This document shows positions 7,526 to 16,737 of a DNA stretch of 64,000 bases, piece after piece. The stretch's first letter is position 1, and each line of letters starts with the position of its first letter. The position numbers and the translations under genes were made by a program. The notes under the pieces are model-generated. The model did not search any database, had not been told where the DNA came from, and worked only from the letters and a program-made list of their open reading frames with translations. Source of the stretch: Williamsia sp. (GTDB taxonomy: Bacteria; Bacteroidota; Bacteroidia; Chitinophagales; Chitinophagaceae); assembly GCA_015069695.1 (NCBI GenBank), contig JADCRZ010000004.1, positions 186,001 to 250,000 of the forward strand, written 5' to 3'.

Positions 7526-8983
7526 ATGTCATTTACACATCCAAATACAACCCGGTTCTCTTCCTTCCTTGTTATCTTGTTTATTGCCCTGCTGTTCGCC
7601 GGATGCAGCAACAACCGGAGCGGAAGTGGTCAGCGGAATACAGGCTCATCGCAGGTCCAGGAGGAAAAAAGAGAAGATCAGTCTGCACCACCCGTGCAAC
7701 GCACCCCTTCCAAAGCCGATTACAATATTTACATAGAGAACTCAGGCAGCATGTTTGGCTATGTAGCCCGGCCAACCAGCTTTTCCAACAGCGTATACAG
7801 CATGATCACCGACCTGTATGCCAAAGAAGTGGCTGCCAAGCTCAACCTGTTTTTCATCAATGATTCTATTTGTCCGCAAAAACCGGATGCAGATCCCAAG
7901 GACATCCAGCTTTTTATCAAGAATTTAAGTCCGCAAACCCTCGAAGGATCCGGTTGCGGTGTGCGGAACTCACAGCTACCCGACATCATCAAACAAGTGA
8001 TCTCTGCAGCGCCCGACAAAGTAAACATTCTCATCTCCGACTGCATCTTCTCCGACAATGGTGGCAACTCATCCGGCAGCCTGGATGCAGCCAGGAACTC
8101 GCTTGAATTGTTTGTATCCCGGGAGCTTTCCAAACGGGAATTTTCAACTGTGATCATCAAGCTCAGCTCTCCTTACTATGGCAAATACTGGATCGAAACA
8201 TCCAGCCGGACAAAAAAATGGGAAGTGCTGAACGGACAAAACCGGCCTTATTATATGTTGGTCTTTGGGCGGCAGGACAAGCTGGCCTTGTTCAACGAAC
8301 GGATCAAGTTCAAGGAATATGCAGGTTTTGACAATAGTTTTTCCCTCCTGCCGCCGGCTGCCAGCCATCCGCCGGCCCAGATCATCCGCAACAACAAGAT
8401 CGGCGATTTCCGCATCGAGCAGCCGGCTACCAGCCTGGTCATCAACAATGCCACTCCCGGCGGGCGGGAAGGAGCAGGAAATGATTTTCAGTTTTGCGTA
8501 GCCGCCGATCTGCAGCAGCTTTCGATGGAAGAATCCTATCTCTCCAATCCTTCCAATTATGAGCTGCCTGCGAATTACACGCTGGCCTCTATCAGCAAAA
8601 CCGATCCGCTCAACAATGAAAGCCAGGCCGGCTACTCGCATGTGTTTGCGCTGAAAACAACCGACCTCAAACAAAACCAGGAAGTTTTTATCAAACTAAA
8701 ATCAAAGCTGCCGGAATGGATCAGCAAGACATCCACGACGGACGACAGCAATCCGTTTGATGCCACACAGCAAAAGCAAACCTTTGGATTAAAATACCTG
8801 ATCGATGGCATGGCGGAAGCGTATGCCGATAAATGGGAGGGCAAGGAGCAGTTCAATATTACTGTACAGGTGAGTCGCGACAGGTTTGCTGCGCATGGAA
8901 GCAGCAGCAGTTTCCCCTGGTGGATCATCATTGTTCTGGTGGCGCTGGTTGCCATCATCATCTGGCTCAAAAACAAAAAATAG
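7526..8983 (+). CDS. vWA-like lipoprotein with C-terminal membrane helix (first gene of nine-gene operon)
   Basis: A 485-residue protein with a lipoprotein signal (lipobox LFAGC, lipidated Cys27) and a low-complexity linker. From about residue 65 there is a von Willebrand A-like domain: YNIYIENSGSM (residues 66-76) aligns with the MIDAS DxSxS strand but has Glu71 in place of the Asp, and NILISDCIFS resembles the second metal-loop strand. The C-terminus (about 463-482) is a hydrophobic helix followed by KNKK, so the protein could be held at both ends. I cannot name the family. The domain call is by motif only. It starts the operon that encodes motor-like and cytoskeleton-like proteins, which suggests a sensor or scaffold role at the envelope. 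Confidence 0.6.
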   Translation: MSFTHPNTTRFSSFLVILFIALLFAGCSNNRSGSGQRNTGSSQVQEEKREDQSAPPVQRTPSKADYNIYIENSGSMFGYVARPTSFSNSVYSMITDLYAKEVAAKLNLFFINDSICPQKPDADPKDIQLFIKNLSPQTLEGSGCGVRNSQLPDIIKQVISAAPDKVNILISDCIFSDNGGNSSGSLDAARNSLELFVSRELSKREFSTVIIKLSSPYYGKYWIETSSRTKKWEVLNGQNRPYYMLVFGRQDKLALFNERIKFKEYAGFDNSFSLLPPAASHPPAQIIRNNKIGDFRIEQPATSLVINNATPGGREGAGNDFQFCVAADLQQLSMEESYLSNPSNYELPANYTLASISKTDPLNNESQAGYSHVFALKTTDLKQNQEVFIKLKSKLPEWISKTSTTDDSNPFDATQQKQTFGLKYLIDGMAEAYADKWEGKEQFNITVQVSRDRFAAHGSSSSFPWWIIIVLVALVAIIIWLKNKK

Positions 8984-8987
8984 CAGC

Positions 8988-9443
8988 ATGAATGCCATTT
9001 CAGAATTCCTGATCTCACTATTTGAATCGTTCGGACTGTATTCAAGCCAGAACGGGCTGGGTGAACACCTCCGCGGGCTCGACATCAAATGTCTCGACTA
9101 TACAGCCCAATCGATTTACACCATTGTTTTTATCAGCTTGTTTGTGATCAACAGCATTATCATGCTGAATTATTATTACGGCCTGCTCAACAGGATTCCT
9201 TTCAACCGCTGGTGGTGGTGGCTGATCAACGTGCTGGCAGGCGCTTTGATCCTTTTTATCATTGCCTATACCTATCCCAACAACGATCTCTCAACCGGCA
9301 ATTACTGCAGCCAGCTCCACATGAGCTCGTCCGATTGTGCCGGTTTTGGATTTACAGCTGCTATTTTTTCCGTTATCTGGAGCCTCCTGCTGTCGTTGCT
9401 GATCAAATGGAAAAGTTCTATCAACAAAAAATCACCTTTTTAG
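8988..9443 (+). CDS. Small three-helix membrane protein of the nine-gene operon
   Basis: A 151-residue protein starting MNAISEFLISLFESFG, 4 bp after the previous stop. Three hydrophobic segments are visible at about residues 42-64, 76-95 and 120-140, with a four-Trp cluster (residues 75-78) at the edge of the second and a basic C-terminus (KWKSSINKK). Two Cys residues lie between helices 2 and 3. I do not recognise the family. Because it is packed between the vWA-like lipoprotein and the tubulin-like gene, it is probably a membrane subunit of the same complex. Confidence 0.6.
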   Translation: MNAISEFLISLFESFGLYSSQNGLGEHLRGLDIKCLDYTAQSIYTIVFISLFVINSIIMLNYYYGLLNRIPFNRWWWWLINVLAGALILFIIAYTYPNNDLSTGNYCSQLHMSSSDCAGFGFTAAIFSVIWSLLLSLLIKWKSSINKKSPF

Positions 9444-9444
9444 C

Positions 9445-10920
9445 ATGTCTAAACTCTTTTTGTTTGCCATCGGGGGCACCGGTTCCAGGGTTGTAAAAGC
9501 GCTGACGATGTTGCTGGCGGCCGGTGTGGATGCGCCTACTGAAACGATCGTTCCGATCATCATCGATCCGGACAGTGCCAATGGCGACCTGACCCGCACG
9601 GTAGAGATCATGAAAACATACAAGGAGATCCGTGCCCAAGCTTCTTCCGATAAATCCAGCTTTTTCAAGACCAGGCTTTCCTCGTTGGATGAGTTGGGTG
9701 AAGGCGGCTTTGTGTCGGATAATTTCATATTTGATATTGAAGGCGTGAAGGAGCAGCTGTTCAAGGATTTTATCGGCTACAGTGAACTGGACAGAAACAA
9801 CCGCGCATTTAGTTCTCTCCTGTTTTCAAAGAGCAACTTAAACGCAGACATGGATGTAGGCTTTAAAGGCAACCCGAATATCGGCAGCGTGGTGCTGAAC
9901 AAATTCAAGGACACTTCTTTTTTCAAAAAATTTGCTTCCAATTTTGAGCAGAACGACCGGGTGTTTATCATCAGCTCCATCTTTGGCGGCACCGGTGCAG
10001 CGGGTTTTCCGCTGATCCTGAAAAACGTACGCGATGCAGCGCCGCCCCTCCCCCACCACAACTTCCTGCGCAATGCACGCATCGGCGCAGTCAGCATTCT
10101 TCCTTATTTCGGGGTTGACAAGAACGACAAAACTTCTATCGACAGCAATACTTTTATTTCCAAAACAAAGGCAGCACTTTCTTACTACGCCCGCAACGTG
10201 AGCGGCAACCGTTCTATCAATGCACTTTACTATATCGGCGATATTGTAACCAACGACCAGAAAGGTGCCGACGGCGCCGGCCAGCAGCGGAACAAAGCGC
10301 ATTTTATCGAGCTCGCTGCTGCCTTGTCGATCATTGATTTCATGGGACTGAGCGACGCAGACCTGAATGTTGTAAACGGAACGGCTACCAACCCGAAATT
10401 TTTTGAATTCGGCTTGCAGAAAGAAACGGCTTCTATTTCTTTCGCCGACCTGGCAAAAGAAACCCACGACATCGTAGCTCGGCCGCTGACGCGCTTTGCC
10501 CTGTACCAAAGCTTTATGGAAAACCACTATAGTGAGTACTCCGAAGCAAAGGGTGAGGCCTGGGCCAGCAACGGGAATAACAAGCTCACCCGTGAAGCCC
10601 TGGGTGCGCGCTACCGCAACAGCATTTCTGCTTTTAACCAGCATTTCAGGGAATGGCTGATGGAGATGAGTATATCCAATGTTTCATTCAACCCCATTGA
10701 TTATACCAAATCAGGAAAAGATATTTTTAACCTGGTAAACGGCGCGCCGGAGAAAAAGGGTTTCCTGAGCAATGTTTTTAAAGGAGCCGGATTGGGCAAT
10801 TACCGCAATGTGCTTTCGGAGCTGGAGCCACAGTTTGACCACCTGTCAAGCAGCCAGAAGCTGCTGGCTCTTTTTTCACAGGCCACAGAAAAGATCGTCA
10901 ACGAAAGAATCACTGTTTAA
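9445..10920 (+). CDS. Tubulin/FtsZ-like protein
   Basis: The 491-residue protein begins MSKLFLFAIGGTGSR, a Rossmann-type glycine loop (residues 9-15) as in tubulin-like proteins. At residues 174-187 it has FIISSIFGGTGAAG, a close match to the tubulin/FtsZ phosphate-binding signature GGTG(S/T)G. Known relatives are annotated as 'tubulin-like' proteins (Tubulin_2-type) in diverse bacteria and are not the cell-division FtsZ. Nucleotide binding and possible polymerisation are inferred from these motifs alone. It starts 1 nt after the previous stop codon and is followed 9 nt later by an actin-like ATPase gene. Confidence 0.7.
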   Translation: MSKLFLFAIGGTGSRVVKALTMLLAAGVDAPTETIVPIIIDPDSANGDLTRTVEIMKTYKEIRAQASSDKSSFFKTRLSSLDELGEGGFVSDNFIFDIEGVKEQLFKDFIGYSELDRNNRAFSSLLFSKSNLNADMDVGFKGNPNIGSVVLNKFKDTSFFKKFASNFEQNDRVFIISSIFGGTGAAGFPLILKNVRDAAPPLPHHNFLRNARIGAVSILPYFGVDKNDKTSIDSNTFISKTKAALSYYARNVSGNRSINALYYIGDIVTNDQKGADGAGQQRNKAHFIELAAALSIIDFMGLSDADLNVVNGTATNPKFFEFGLQKETASISFADLAKETHDIVARPLTRFALYQSFMENHYSEYSEAKGEAWASNGNNKLTREALGARYRNSISAFNQHFREWLMEMSISNVSFNPIDYTKSGKDIFNLVNGAPEKKGFLSNVFKGAGLGNYRNVLSELEPQFDHLSSSQKLLALFSQATEKIVNERITV

Positions 10921-10929
10921 AGCAGCAGC

Positions 10930-13900
10930 ATGAGTAAATTATTCCGCCTCCATACAGGCGCCGGAGAAAACGTAGAGCACTGGCAGCAGATACCTGGTCA
11001 TCTCTCTGATAACTTTATCAACTCGATCGCCGACCCGGCAGGCTCCAACGCGCAAAACCAGATCACATCTATTCCCAGTCCGTTTGCGCGCATGGACCTG
11101 GTACGCACCGCCTTCCGCTATGTTACCAGCAAGCGTGAACTGGAAGGCACGACCATCTACCACCGCCTGGTATCGGATTGCCTGGATGTGGCAGAGATTT
11201 TTTTTAACATCGAAGCCTTTGGCGATAAGATAGAAGTACTGGAATGGAATGCAGGCATCACCACCAATGGCGGCGAACTGCAGATAGCGCCCGACAGTGA
11301 CCTGGGAAAACTGATCCATTCAACCAATCCCAAACACAAGCTGCTGGGTGAAACCCTGCAGATGTACCTGTTCCAGGATGCGAATGCTTTTAATTTTGCA
11401 GACCTCAAACATATCTACCTGCTCAATTACAAACAGGGCAAGGAGCTGATCAATATCGTCGGCGGCACATCACCTGCCACCTTATTTTTTTCATCGGGCA
11501 ACGACCTGTCGTTCGTCGACATCAAGTTTGGCAACGACCGGGTATTTGACCATAGCTATTGTGCCCTGTACCAGCGCAGCAAGGAATTTATCCGCTACAT
11601 GTACTCCTTTGAGCGGGCTTTCCCGAATTTCTCTTCGCGTTTTCCGGACATCAAAGAATATTTCGACCAAACCTTTGGCATCCTCGACGCAGGACTGCAG
11701 AATACGATCAGGGCGGAAGAAAGAAACAATACGTATCACCAGTACAAGCTGATTGATGTAGGAGCAGAAAACAACAATGCCGAGATCCTGGGTTTCCGGC
11801 TGCGCACCAAAGATTACAAGGTTGTTCCCAGCGAGCGTGAAAATGATTTTATCATTGAAGACTCCAAGAACGTACCAGGCCTGAAGCCCTGCGTGCTGCC
11901 TACCGAGCCCTTCAATGAAAAACTCCAGTATGCCGGCGGCGTGTGGCAGCAGAACTTTCACCAGAACGTTCCTTTCTTCGATGAGCGGCCCTTGTCCGAA
12001 AGAACCCTGCCCAACCAGACGCAGATAAAATATCCTTACCTCGCCGTAAGCGACCTGCTCGAGCCTTACCTTATCAAGCTTGCCTACCCGGTTGATGAAG
12101 AGCGGTTCTTTGGCGGCAATTATGAGATCAGGCAGGGCGAAAAAGACCATGGGTTCGCGTTGCCGATCAAAAAGAAATACTTTGAATATTTCTCCCTCAA
12201 AGACCTGCAGGGCGCCGTATCAGACGGAAGAAAACGGTTTGAGATGGTGCAGATGCCGGGTGGCATTAAGGTGATCCTGCGGGTACCGGTCAAGAACAAC
12301 CGCTATATCCAGCTCTCGCGGATCTACCACACCAACCAGTTCCAGGACAGGGTGCAGCCGCCCAATGAAAAAGAAAATACGGGCGTGATCATTGAGAACC
12401 AGTTCACACTTGCCCTGTATCCCTTCCTGCAATTTGCGCCCCTGGTGCATCCCCATTACCGCATCCTACTGGTAGACCGCGACGTACAGCCCCTGACCAA
12501 GTACCTGGAATATGCAGTGAAGTTTTACAAGGAATCCAATGCCACCCAATCGCTGCCGGTGGTAGCCCGGAAAACCCGGAGCAGCAAGCAACAGGCGCAG
12601 GGTGTGAGCACACACTATTATGTGCTGGAGCAAAACTTTGATTTTGTAGAGGTAAGTCATAACCTGGCTACCGGTATTGTAGTTCCCCTATTTCCTGCTT
12701 CACCGGCGCCCTCCAAATCATTCAAATTCGCGATCGATTTCGGTACTACCAATACGCACATCGAATACAAGATCGGTGCAGACGATGCCCGGCCTTTCGA
12801 CATTACGGAACGCGATATGCAGCTCGGCACCCTGCATTCGCCCGGTAACAACACAGAACATTACTTCAGTGCCAATGCTGCGCGGCTAGGCATCGGCGTT
12901 GCCAAGCTCACTTCTATCATCCGCGAGGAGTTTATTCCGTATGAAATAAAATCCTCGCTGCAGTATAAGTTTCCCCAGCGCACGGTTATTTACGACAATG
13001 ACATGTTCAACCCGGATGAGCCCAGCTATGCCCTGGCCGATTTCAATATTCCGTTCTGGTACCTCAAGGAATCATACAACCTGAGCAACAGCAACAGCGA
13101 ATGCACGCCCAACCTGAAATGGGCTGATTTCAAGAACAACAAAAAACTGGAAAGAAGAACAAAAGGTTTTTTGAAACAGCTGATGCTGATGATCCGCAAC
13201 AAGGTGTTGCTGAATGGCGGCAATTTGTCTTCTACCGAGATCGTCTGGTTCTATCCTTCGAGCATGCCTGTATTCCGCCGGAAGTTTTTGCAGGATGCCT
13301 GGGGTACTTATTACAGCCGCTACTTTGCCGGAGGCAGCTCCCTGCACAAAATGTCTGAATCACTCGCGCCATTCCATTTCTTTAAAGAAAAAGGCGGTGT
13401 GATCGCGCTCGACAAACCCGTTGCCTGTATCGACATCGGGGGCGGCACATCCGATGTCGTGATTTACAGCAACAACGAGCCGGTGGTGCTTACTTCTTTT
13501 AAGTTTGCTTCCAACGCCTTGTTTGGAGATGGTTATGGGAACACATCGGCCACCAATGGTTTTATATTGGCGTATGAAAAAGTGATCAAGGAGAGTCTGT
13601 CCAATACGGTTGCCCAGAACCTGCTCACCGTATATGATTCCATCAAGGGGCGCAACTCGCGGTCGATTGAGCTGATCGAGTTTTTCTTTTCACTGGAAGA
13701 AAACAAGCTCATCACCGACAACCGGATACCGTTGGCTTTTTCCAAGCTGCTGGCTGCAGACGCAGAACTGAAAATTGTTTTTCTGCTTTACTACAGCGCC
13801 ATCATCTATCATATTGGTACGCTGATGAAGGCAAAGGGCTTGCAGCCTCCGCGCTTTATTACCTTTAGCGGCAATGGCTCAAAGATCATTTCCATTGCAG

Positions 13901-14454
13901 CAGGCGGCAACGACCTGGAAAGCCTGACCCTTTTTACGCGGGTGATCTTTGCCGATATATTCAACCAGGAAGAGCAGCCGGTGATCGAATTAAAGCTTTA
14001 TCCGCATCCCAAAGAAATTACCTGCAAGGGCGGACTGGAGTGCAGGGATTACAGCCGATACAGCAATGTGGAAGCCAATATAAAAAACGTATTGGTAGGC
14101 ACTACAGACAACCGGCTGGTGCCTGAAACAAACATTCCTTATACGCAGATCAAAAACGATGCGCTGATCAATGCCGTGTGTGCGGAAGTGGCGCTTTTCT
14201 TTGACAAATTTTTCAGCTGGAACAAAAAGCTGAATTATTACAATTATTTCGGCATCAACCCGGGGCCATTTGAACGGTATAAAACAGGTTTGAAAGAAGA
14301 CATGAAAACCTTCCTGCTGGCGGGTATCGAAGAAAAATTGCAGGAAGTGCAGGACAATACAGATGTGGATATCGACGAAACCCTTTTCTTTTATCCGCTG
14401 AAAGGGGCACTCAACAAGCTGGCGTACAAAATTGAAACAGAAACGATAAAATAA
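10930..14454 (+). CDS. Large protein with C-terminal actin/Hsp70-like ATPase domain (SrfB-like)
   Basis: At 1174 residues this is the largest protein in the window. The C-terminal half carries the three actin/Hsp70 superfamily signatures: phosphate-1 DFGTTN at residues 603-608, phosphate-2 DIGGGTSD at 835-842, and an adenosine-type motif FITFSGNGSK around 976-985. The first 600 residues are soluble and mixed alpha/beta with no domain I recognise. The overall shape recalls the SrfB family (also a long protein with an actin-like ATPase); that is a suggestion from architecture, not an alignment. It may be the ATP-driven switch or scaffold of the operon's complex. Confidence 0.65.
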   Translation: MSKLFRLHTGAGENVEHWQQIPGHLSDNFINSIADPAGSNAQNQITSIPSPFARMDLVRTAFRYVTSKRELEGTTIYHRLVSDCLDVAEIFFNIEAFGDKIEVLEWNAGITTNGGELQIAPDSDLGKLIHSTNPKHKLLGETLQMYLFQDANAFNFADLKHIYLLNYKQGKELINIVGGTSPATLFFSSGNDLSFVDIKFGNDRVFDHSYCALYQRSKEFIRYMYSFERAFPNFSSRFPDIKEYFDQTFGILDAGLQNTIRAEERNNTYHQYKLIDVGAENNNAEILGFRLRTKDYKVVPSERENDFIIEDSKNVPGLKPCVLPTEPFNEKLQYAGGVWQQNFHQNVPFFDERPLSERTLPNQTQIKYPYLAVSDLLEPYLIKLAYPVDEERFFGGNYEIRQGEKDHGFALPIKKKYFEYFSLKDLQGAVSDGRKRFEMVQMPGGIKVILRVPVKNNRYIQLSRIYHTNQFQDRVQPPNEKENTGVIIENQFTLALYPFLQFAPLVHPHYRILLVDRDVQPLTKYLEYAVKFYKESNATQSLPVVARKTRSSKQQAQGVSTHYYVLEQNFDFVEVSHNLATGIVVPLFPASPAPSKSFKFAIDFGTTNTHIEYKIGADDARPFDITERDMQLGTLHSPGNNTEHYFSANAARLGIGVAKLTSIIREEFIPYEIKSSLQYKFPQRTVIYDNDMFNPDEPSYALADFNIPFWYLKESYNLSNSNSECTPNLKWADFKNNKKLERRTKGFLKQLMLMIRNKVLLNGGNLSSTEIVWFYPSSMPVFRRKFLQDAWGTYYSRYFAGGSSLHKMSESLAPFHFFKEKGGVIALDKPVACIDIGGGTSDVVIYSNNEPVVLTSFKFASNALFGDGYGNTSATNGFILAYEKVIKESLSNTVAQNLLTVYDSIKGRNSRSIELIEFFFSLEENKLITDNRIPLAFSKLLAADAELKIVFLLYYSAIIYHIGTLMKAKGLQPPRFITFSGNGSKIISIAAGGNDLESLTLFTRVIFADIFNQEEQPVIELKLYPHPKEITCKGGLECRDYSRYSNVEANIKNVLVGTTDNRLVPETNIPYTQIKNDALINAVCAEVALFFDKFFSWNKKLNYYNYFGINPGPFERYKTGLKEDMKTFLLAGIEEKLQEVQDNTDVDIDETLFFYPLKGALNKLAYKIETETIK

Positions 14455-14459
14455 TTTCC

Positions 14460-15215
14460 ATGAAATACGCGCAGCTGATCCTTTTCAGCCTTTTGTCGCT
14501 CCCTGTCCTGGCCCAAACAAAACCCACTGGCGCAGAACCGGTCGCCACTTCCAGCATGGTACCCGGTTTCTGGACCCTGCTCCTGCTCGCGCTGGTCATT
14601 GGCCTTGGGGTTTACCTGTTCTGGATTGTACAGGGAAAGCTCAACAGGTACAGACATGAAATTGAAGCGCTCAAAACCCGCTTCAGCGCCCATCTCACCC
14701 AGGTTGCCCTGCAGCCGGGTACCAATGACATCAAAAAGCAGGTAGAGATGCTGGTAGCCAATCACCCCAAATGGGGCGATACGCAGGAAGAGATCAATGC
14801 CCTGATTACGAGGCTGGAAAGCCTGGAAACAGGCGATGCCCGTCCGGACCCAACGCCCCAGCGTCAGGAGAGTATGCCGAAAAAAGAAAAGCGGCCCCAG
14901 ACCGAAACCTTTTACATGACCTTTCCTGTAGGCAATTATTTTCCGATCACGGCCAAGTCTGAAACCCGCGACAATACCATTTACAAATTCAAGGTAAGAC
15001 CAAACAAAACAGAAGCCGATTTTGAAGTGCATACGGCCGGCGCGCCCATGCAGGAGCTGATCGGCATGGTACAAACTTATATCAAGCCCGCCTGCGATGA
15101 AGAGAACATGGCCTCGCAGCAGGTAAGAACCATTGTAACCAGCCAGCCCGGCCTGGCCGTGCTGGAAGGCGACAAATGGATCATCAAAAAGAAAGCGCTT
15201 ATCCGATATGAATAA
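14460..15215 (+). CDS. Single-pass membrane protein of the nine-gene operon
   Basis: A 251-residue protein with a signal peptide (residues 1-19, ending VLAQ), a second hydrophobic helix at residues 37-57 (FWTLLLLALVIGLGVYLFWIV), a charged helical stretch (about 60-125), a Pro/Arg/Lys-rich linker (about 127-147) and a small folded C-terminal domain (about 150-251) ending GDKWIIKKKALIRYE. I do not recognise the family. The helix-then-soluble-domain layout would place the C-terminal domain in the cytoplasm next to the tubulin- and actin-like proteins. The gene overlaps the next one by 8 bp, which indicates translational coupling to the channel protein. Confidence 0.6.
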   Translation: MKYAQLILFSLLSLPVLAQTKPTGAEPVATSSMVPGFWTLLLLALVIGLGVYLFWIVQGKLNRYRHEIEALKTRFSAHLTQVALQPGTNDIKKQVEMLVANHPKWGDTQEEINALITRLESLETGDARPDPTPQRQESMPKKEKRPQTETFYMTFPVGNYFPITAKSETRDNTIYKFKVRPNKTEADFEVHTAGAPMQELIGMVQTYIKPACDEENMASQQVRTIVTSQPGLAVLEGDKWIIKKKALIRYE

Positions 15216-16737
15216 TTTTCAATTGCTGGAAATAGGCGGCGTAGCCATCATCATCGGTTTTCAGCTGCTTATTTTTACGCAAACCAGGCTGCGGATCGGC
15301 GTATTCAAAGGGATATTTCCGGCCACTGAACAGTTTACGGTCCAGCGCCTCCTGATCCGCAAAGCTTATTTCACCCTCCCGCCCAAAGACTTTTTCAAAA
15401 GCCTGAACCAGTATGTGGAAGAAAGCAGGAATGTGTTCAACCACCCGCTTGATGAACGCGTAACACTGGAAGTGATCATGTTGCAATCAGGCGGCAATTC
15501 TATCACCCAAAAGATCCTGTACTCGCTCAATACCTATTTGTTCCGAAACCGCGAGATCGCGGCCGATTTTCACCTTATCAAAGATGTGGTAGAAAGAAAC
15601 TGCGATGGTGTGGAAGATGGCATCAACCAGACCATTTCCCTGCCGCTTTACCTGGGCTTGCTGGGAACTTTTCTGGGGATCGTATTTGGCTTGTTCCAGA
15701 TCTCAGGGGTTGATTTTACGGCTGATCCCGGTGCTTTGAATGAGGCTATTTCCCTGCTGCTGGGTGGCGTGAAGATCGCTATGATCGCCAGTTTTACGGG
15801 TTTGCTGCTAACAGTACTGAACACCGGCGTGTTTTTCAAAACGGCCAAGGCAGAAGCGGAAGACAAAAAAAATGACTTCTACACATTTATTCAGATAGAG
15901 TTGCTGCCCCTGCTGAACCAGAACATCAATTCCACATTCTTCACCCTGCAGAACAATTTAAACCGGTTCAACGAAGAGTTCAAAGGCAATGTGTCTTTGC
16001 TGAGTGGTGTGATGGGAAGAAACCACGATGTGCTGATAGCCCAGGAAAAAATCCTGACCACGCTGGAAAAGCTCGACATCACTGAGTTTGCCAAAGCCAA
16101 TGTGATTATCCTGCACGAGCTGCAGCTGGCGGTCGACAAGTTCAATGAGTTCAACAAGAATCTGTCGGGCGTAAATGAGATGGTGCGGCTGGCGGGCACT
16201 TACACGGGCAAGCTGAACGAAATGATCGAGCGCACAGATAATTTCCACTTGCTGGGCCAGCGTGTGATGCAAACCTTTGAGAACAACCTGCAGCTCCAGA
16301 AATTTTTGCAGGATCATTACAGTTCATTGGATGAAAGCAAACAAATGATCGCAAAATCTGTAAACAAGGTAACCAGCATACTGGACGACAGCCTGGAGCA
16401 GTTGAAGATGTTTACGCAACAACGGATCGCCGAGGTGCAGAAAATATCCCTGCGTGAATTTGACCTGATGCGGAACGAGTACCAGGATAAATGGCGGAAC
16501 CTGGATCACCTGATTCACCTGGAAGCCGTCAACAGAAATTTGTCAGACCTGAAGTACAGCACGGCCTCTTCAACCAACAACCTGCATGCAGACCTGCAGG
16601 CCCTGCAAACAACCATGCAAAAAGTGGTTGCTGAGCTGGAAACCTGGAGAGAGAGCCGGGAAAGGACCTTTGGTGCCCGGGTGCAATCATCATTTTCAAA
16701 AATGCTCGGCAGGAACAAACGCAATGAAATCAAATAA
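15208..16737 (+). CDS. MotA/TolQ/ExbB-family proton-channel-like protein with long helical tail (ZorA-like)
   Basis: The 509-residue protein has a first membrane helix at about residues 7-25 and the characteristic MotA/ExbB pair at 144-166 (LPLYLGLLGTFLGIVFGLF) and 186-210 (GGVKIAMIASFTGLLLTVL). About 290 residues of mostly amphipathic helix follow (220-509), rich in Leu, Asn, Gln and Glu. ExbB and TolQ lack such a tail. ZorA of the Zorya anti-phage system has one. In this family a pentamer surrounds a MotB-type dimer and uses an ion gradient to rotate. The next gene encodes exactly such a MotB-type partner, which supports the call. The ATG at 15208 overlaps the previous gene. Confidence 0.75.
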   Translation: MNNFQLLEIGGVAIIIGFQLLIFTQTRLRIGVFKGIFPATEQFTVQRLLIRKAYFTLPPKDFFKSLNQYVEESRNVFNHPLDERVTLEVIMLQSGGNSITQKILYSLNTYLFRNREIAADFHLIKDVVERNCDGVEDGINQTISLPLYLGLLGTFLGIVFGLFQISGVDFTADPGALNEAISLLLGGVKIAMIASFTGLLLTVLNTGVFFKTAKAEAEDKKNDFYTFIQIELLPLLNQNINSTFFTLQNNLNRFNEEFKGNVSLLSGVMGRNHDVLIAQEKILTTLEKLDITEFAKANVIILHELQLAVDKFNEFNKNLSGVNEMVRLAGTYTGKLNEMIERTDNFHLLGQRVMQTFENNLQLQKFLQDHYSSLDESKQMIAKSVNKVTSILDDSLEQLKMFTQQRIAEVQKISLREFDLMRNEYQDKWRNLDHLIHLEAVNRNLSDLKYSTASSTNNLHADLQALQTTMQKVVAELETWRESRERTFGARVQSSFSKMLGRNKRNEIK

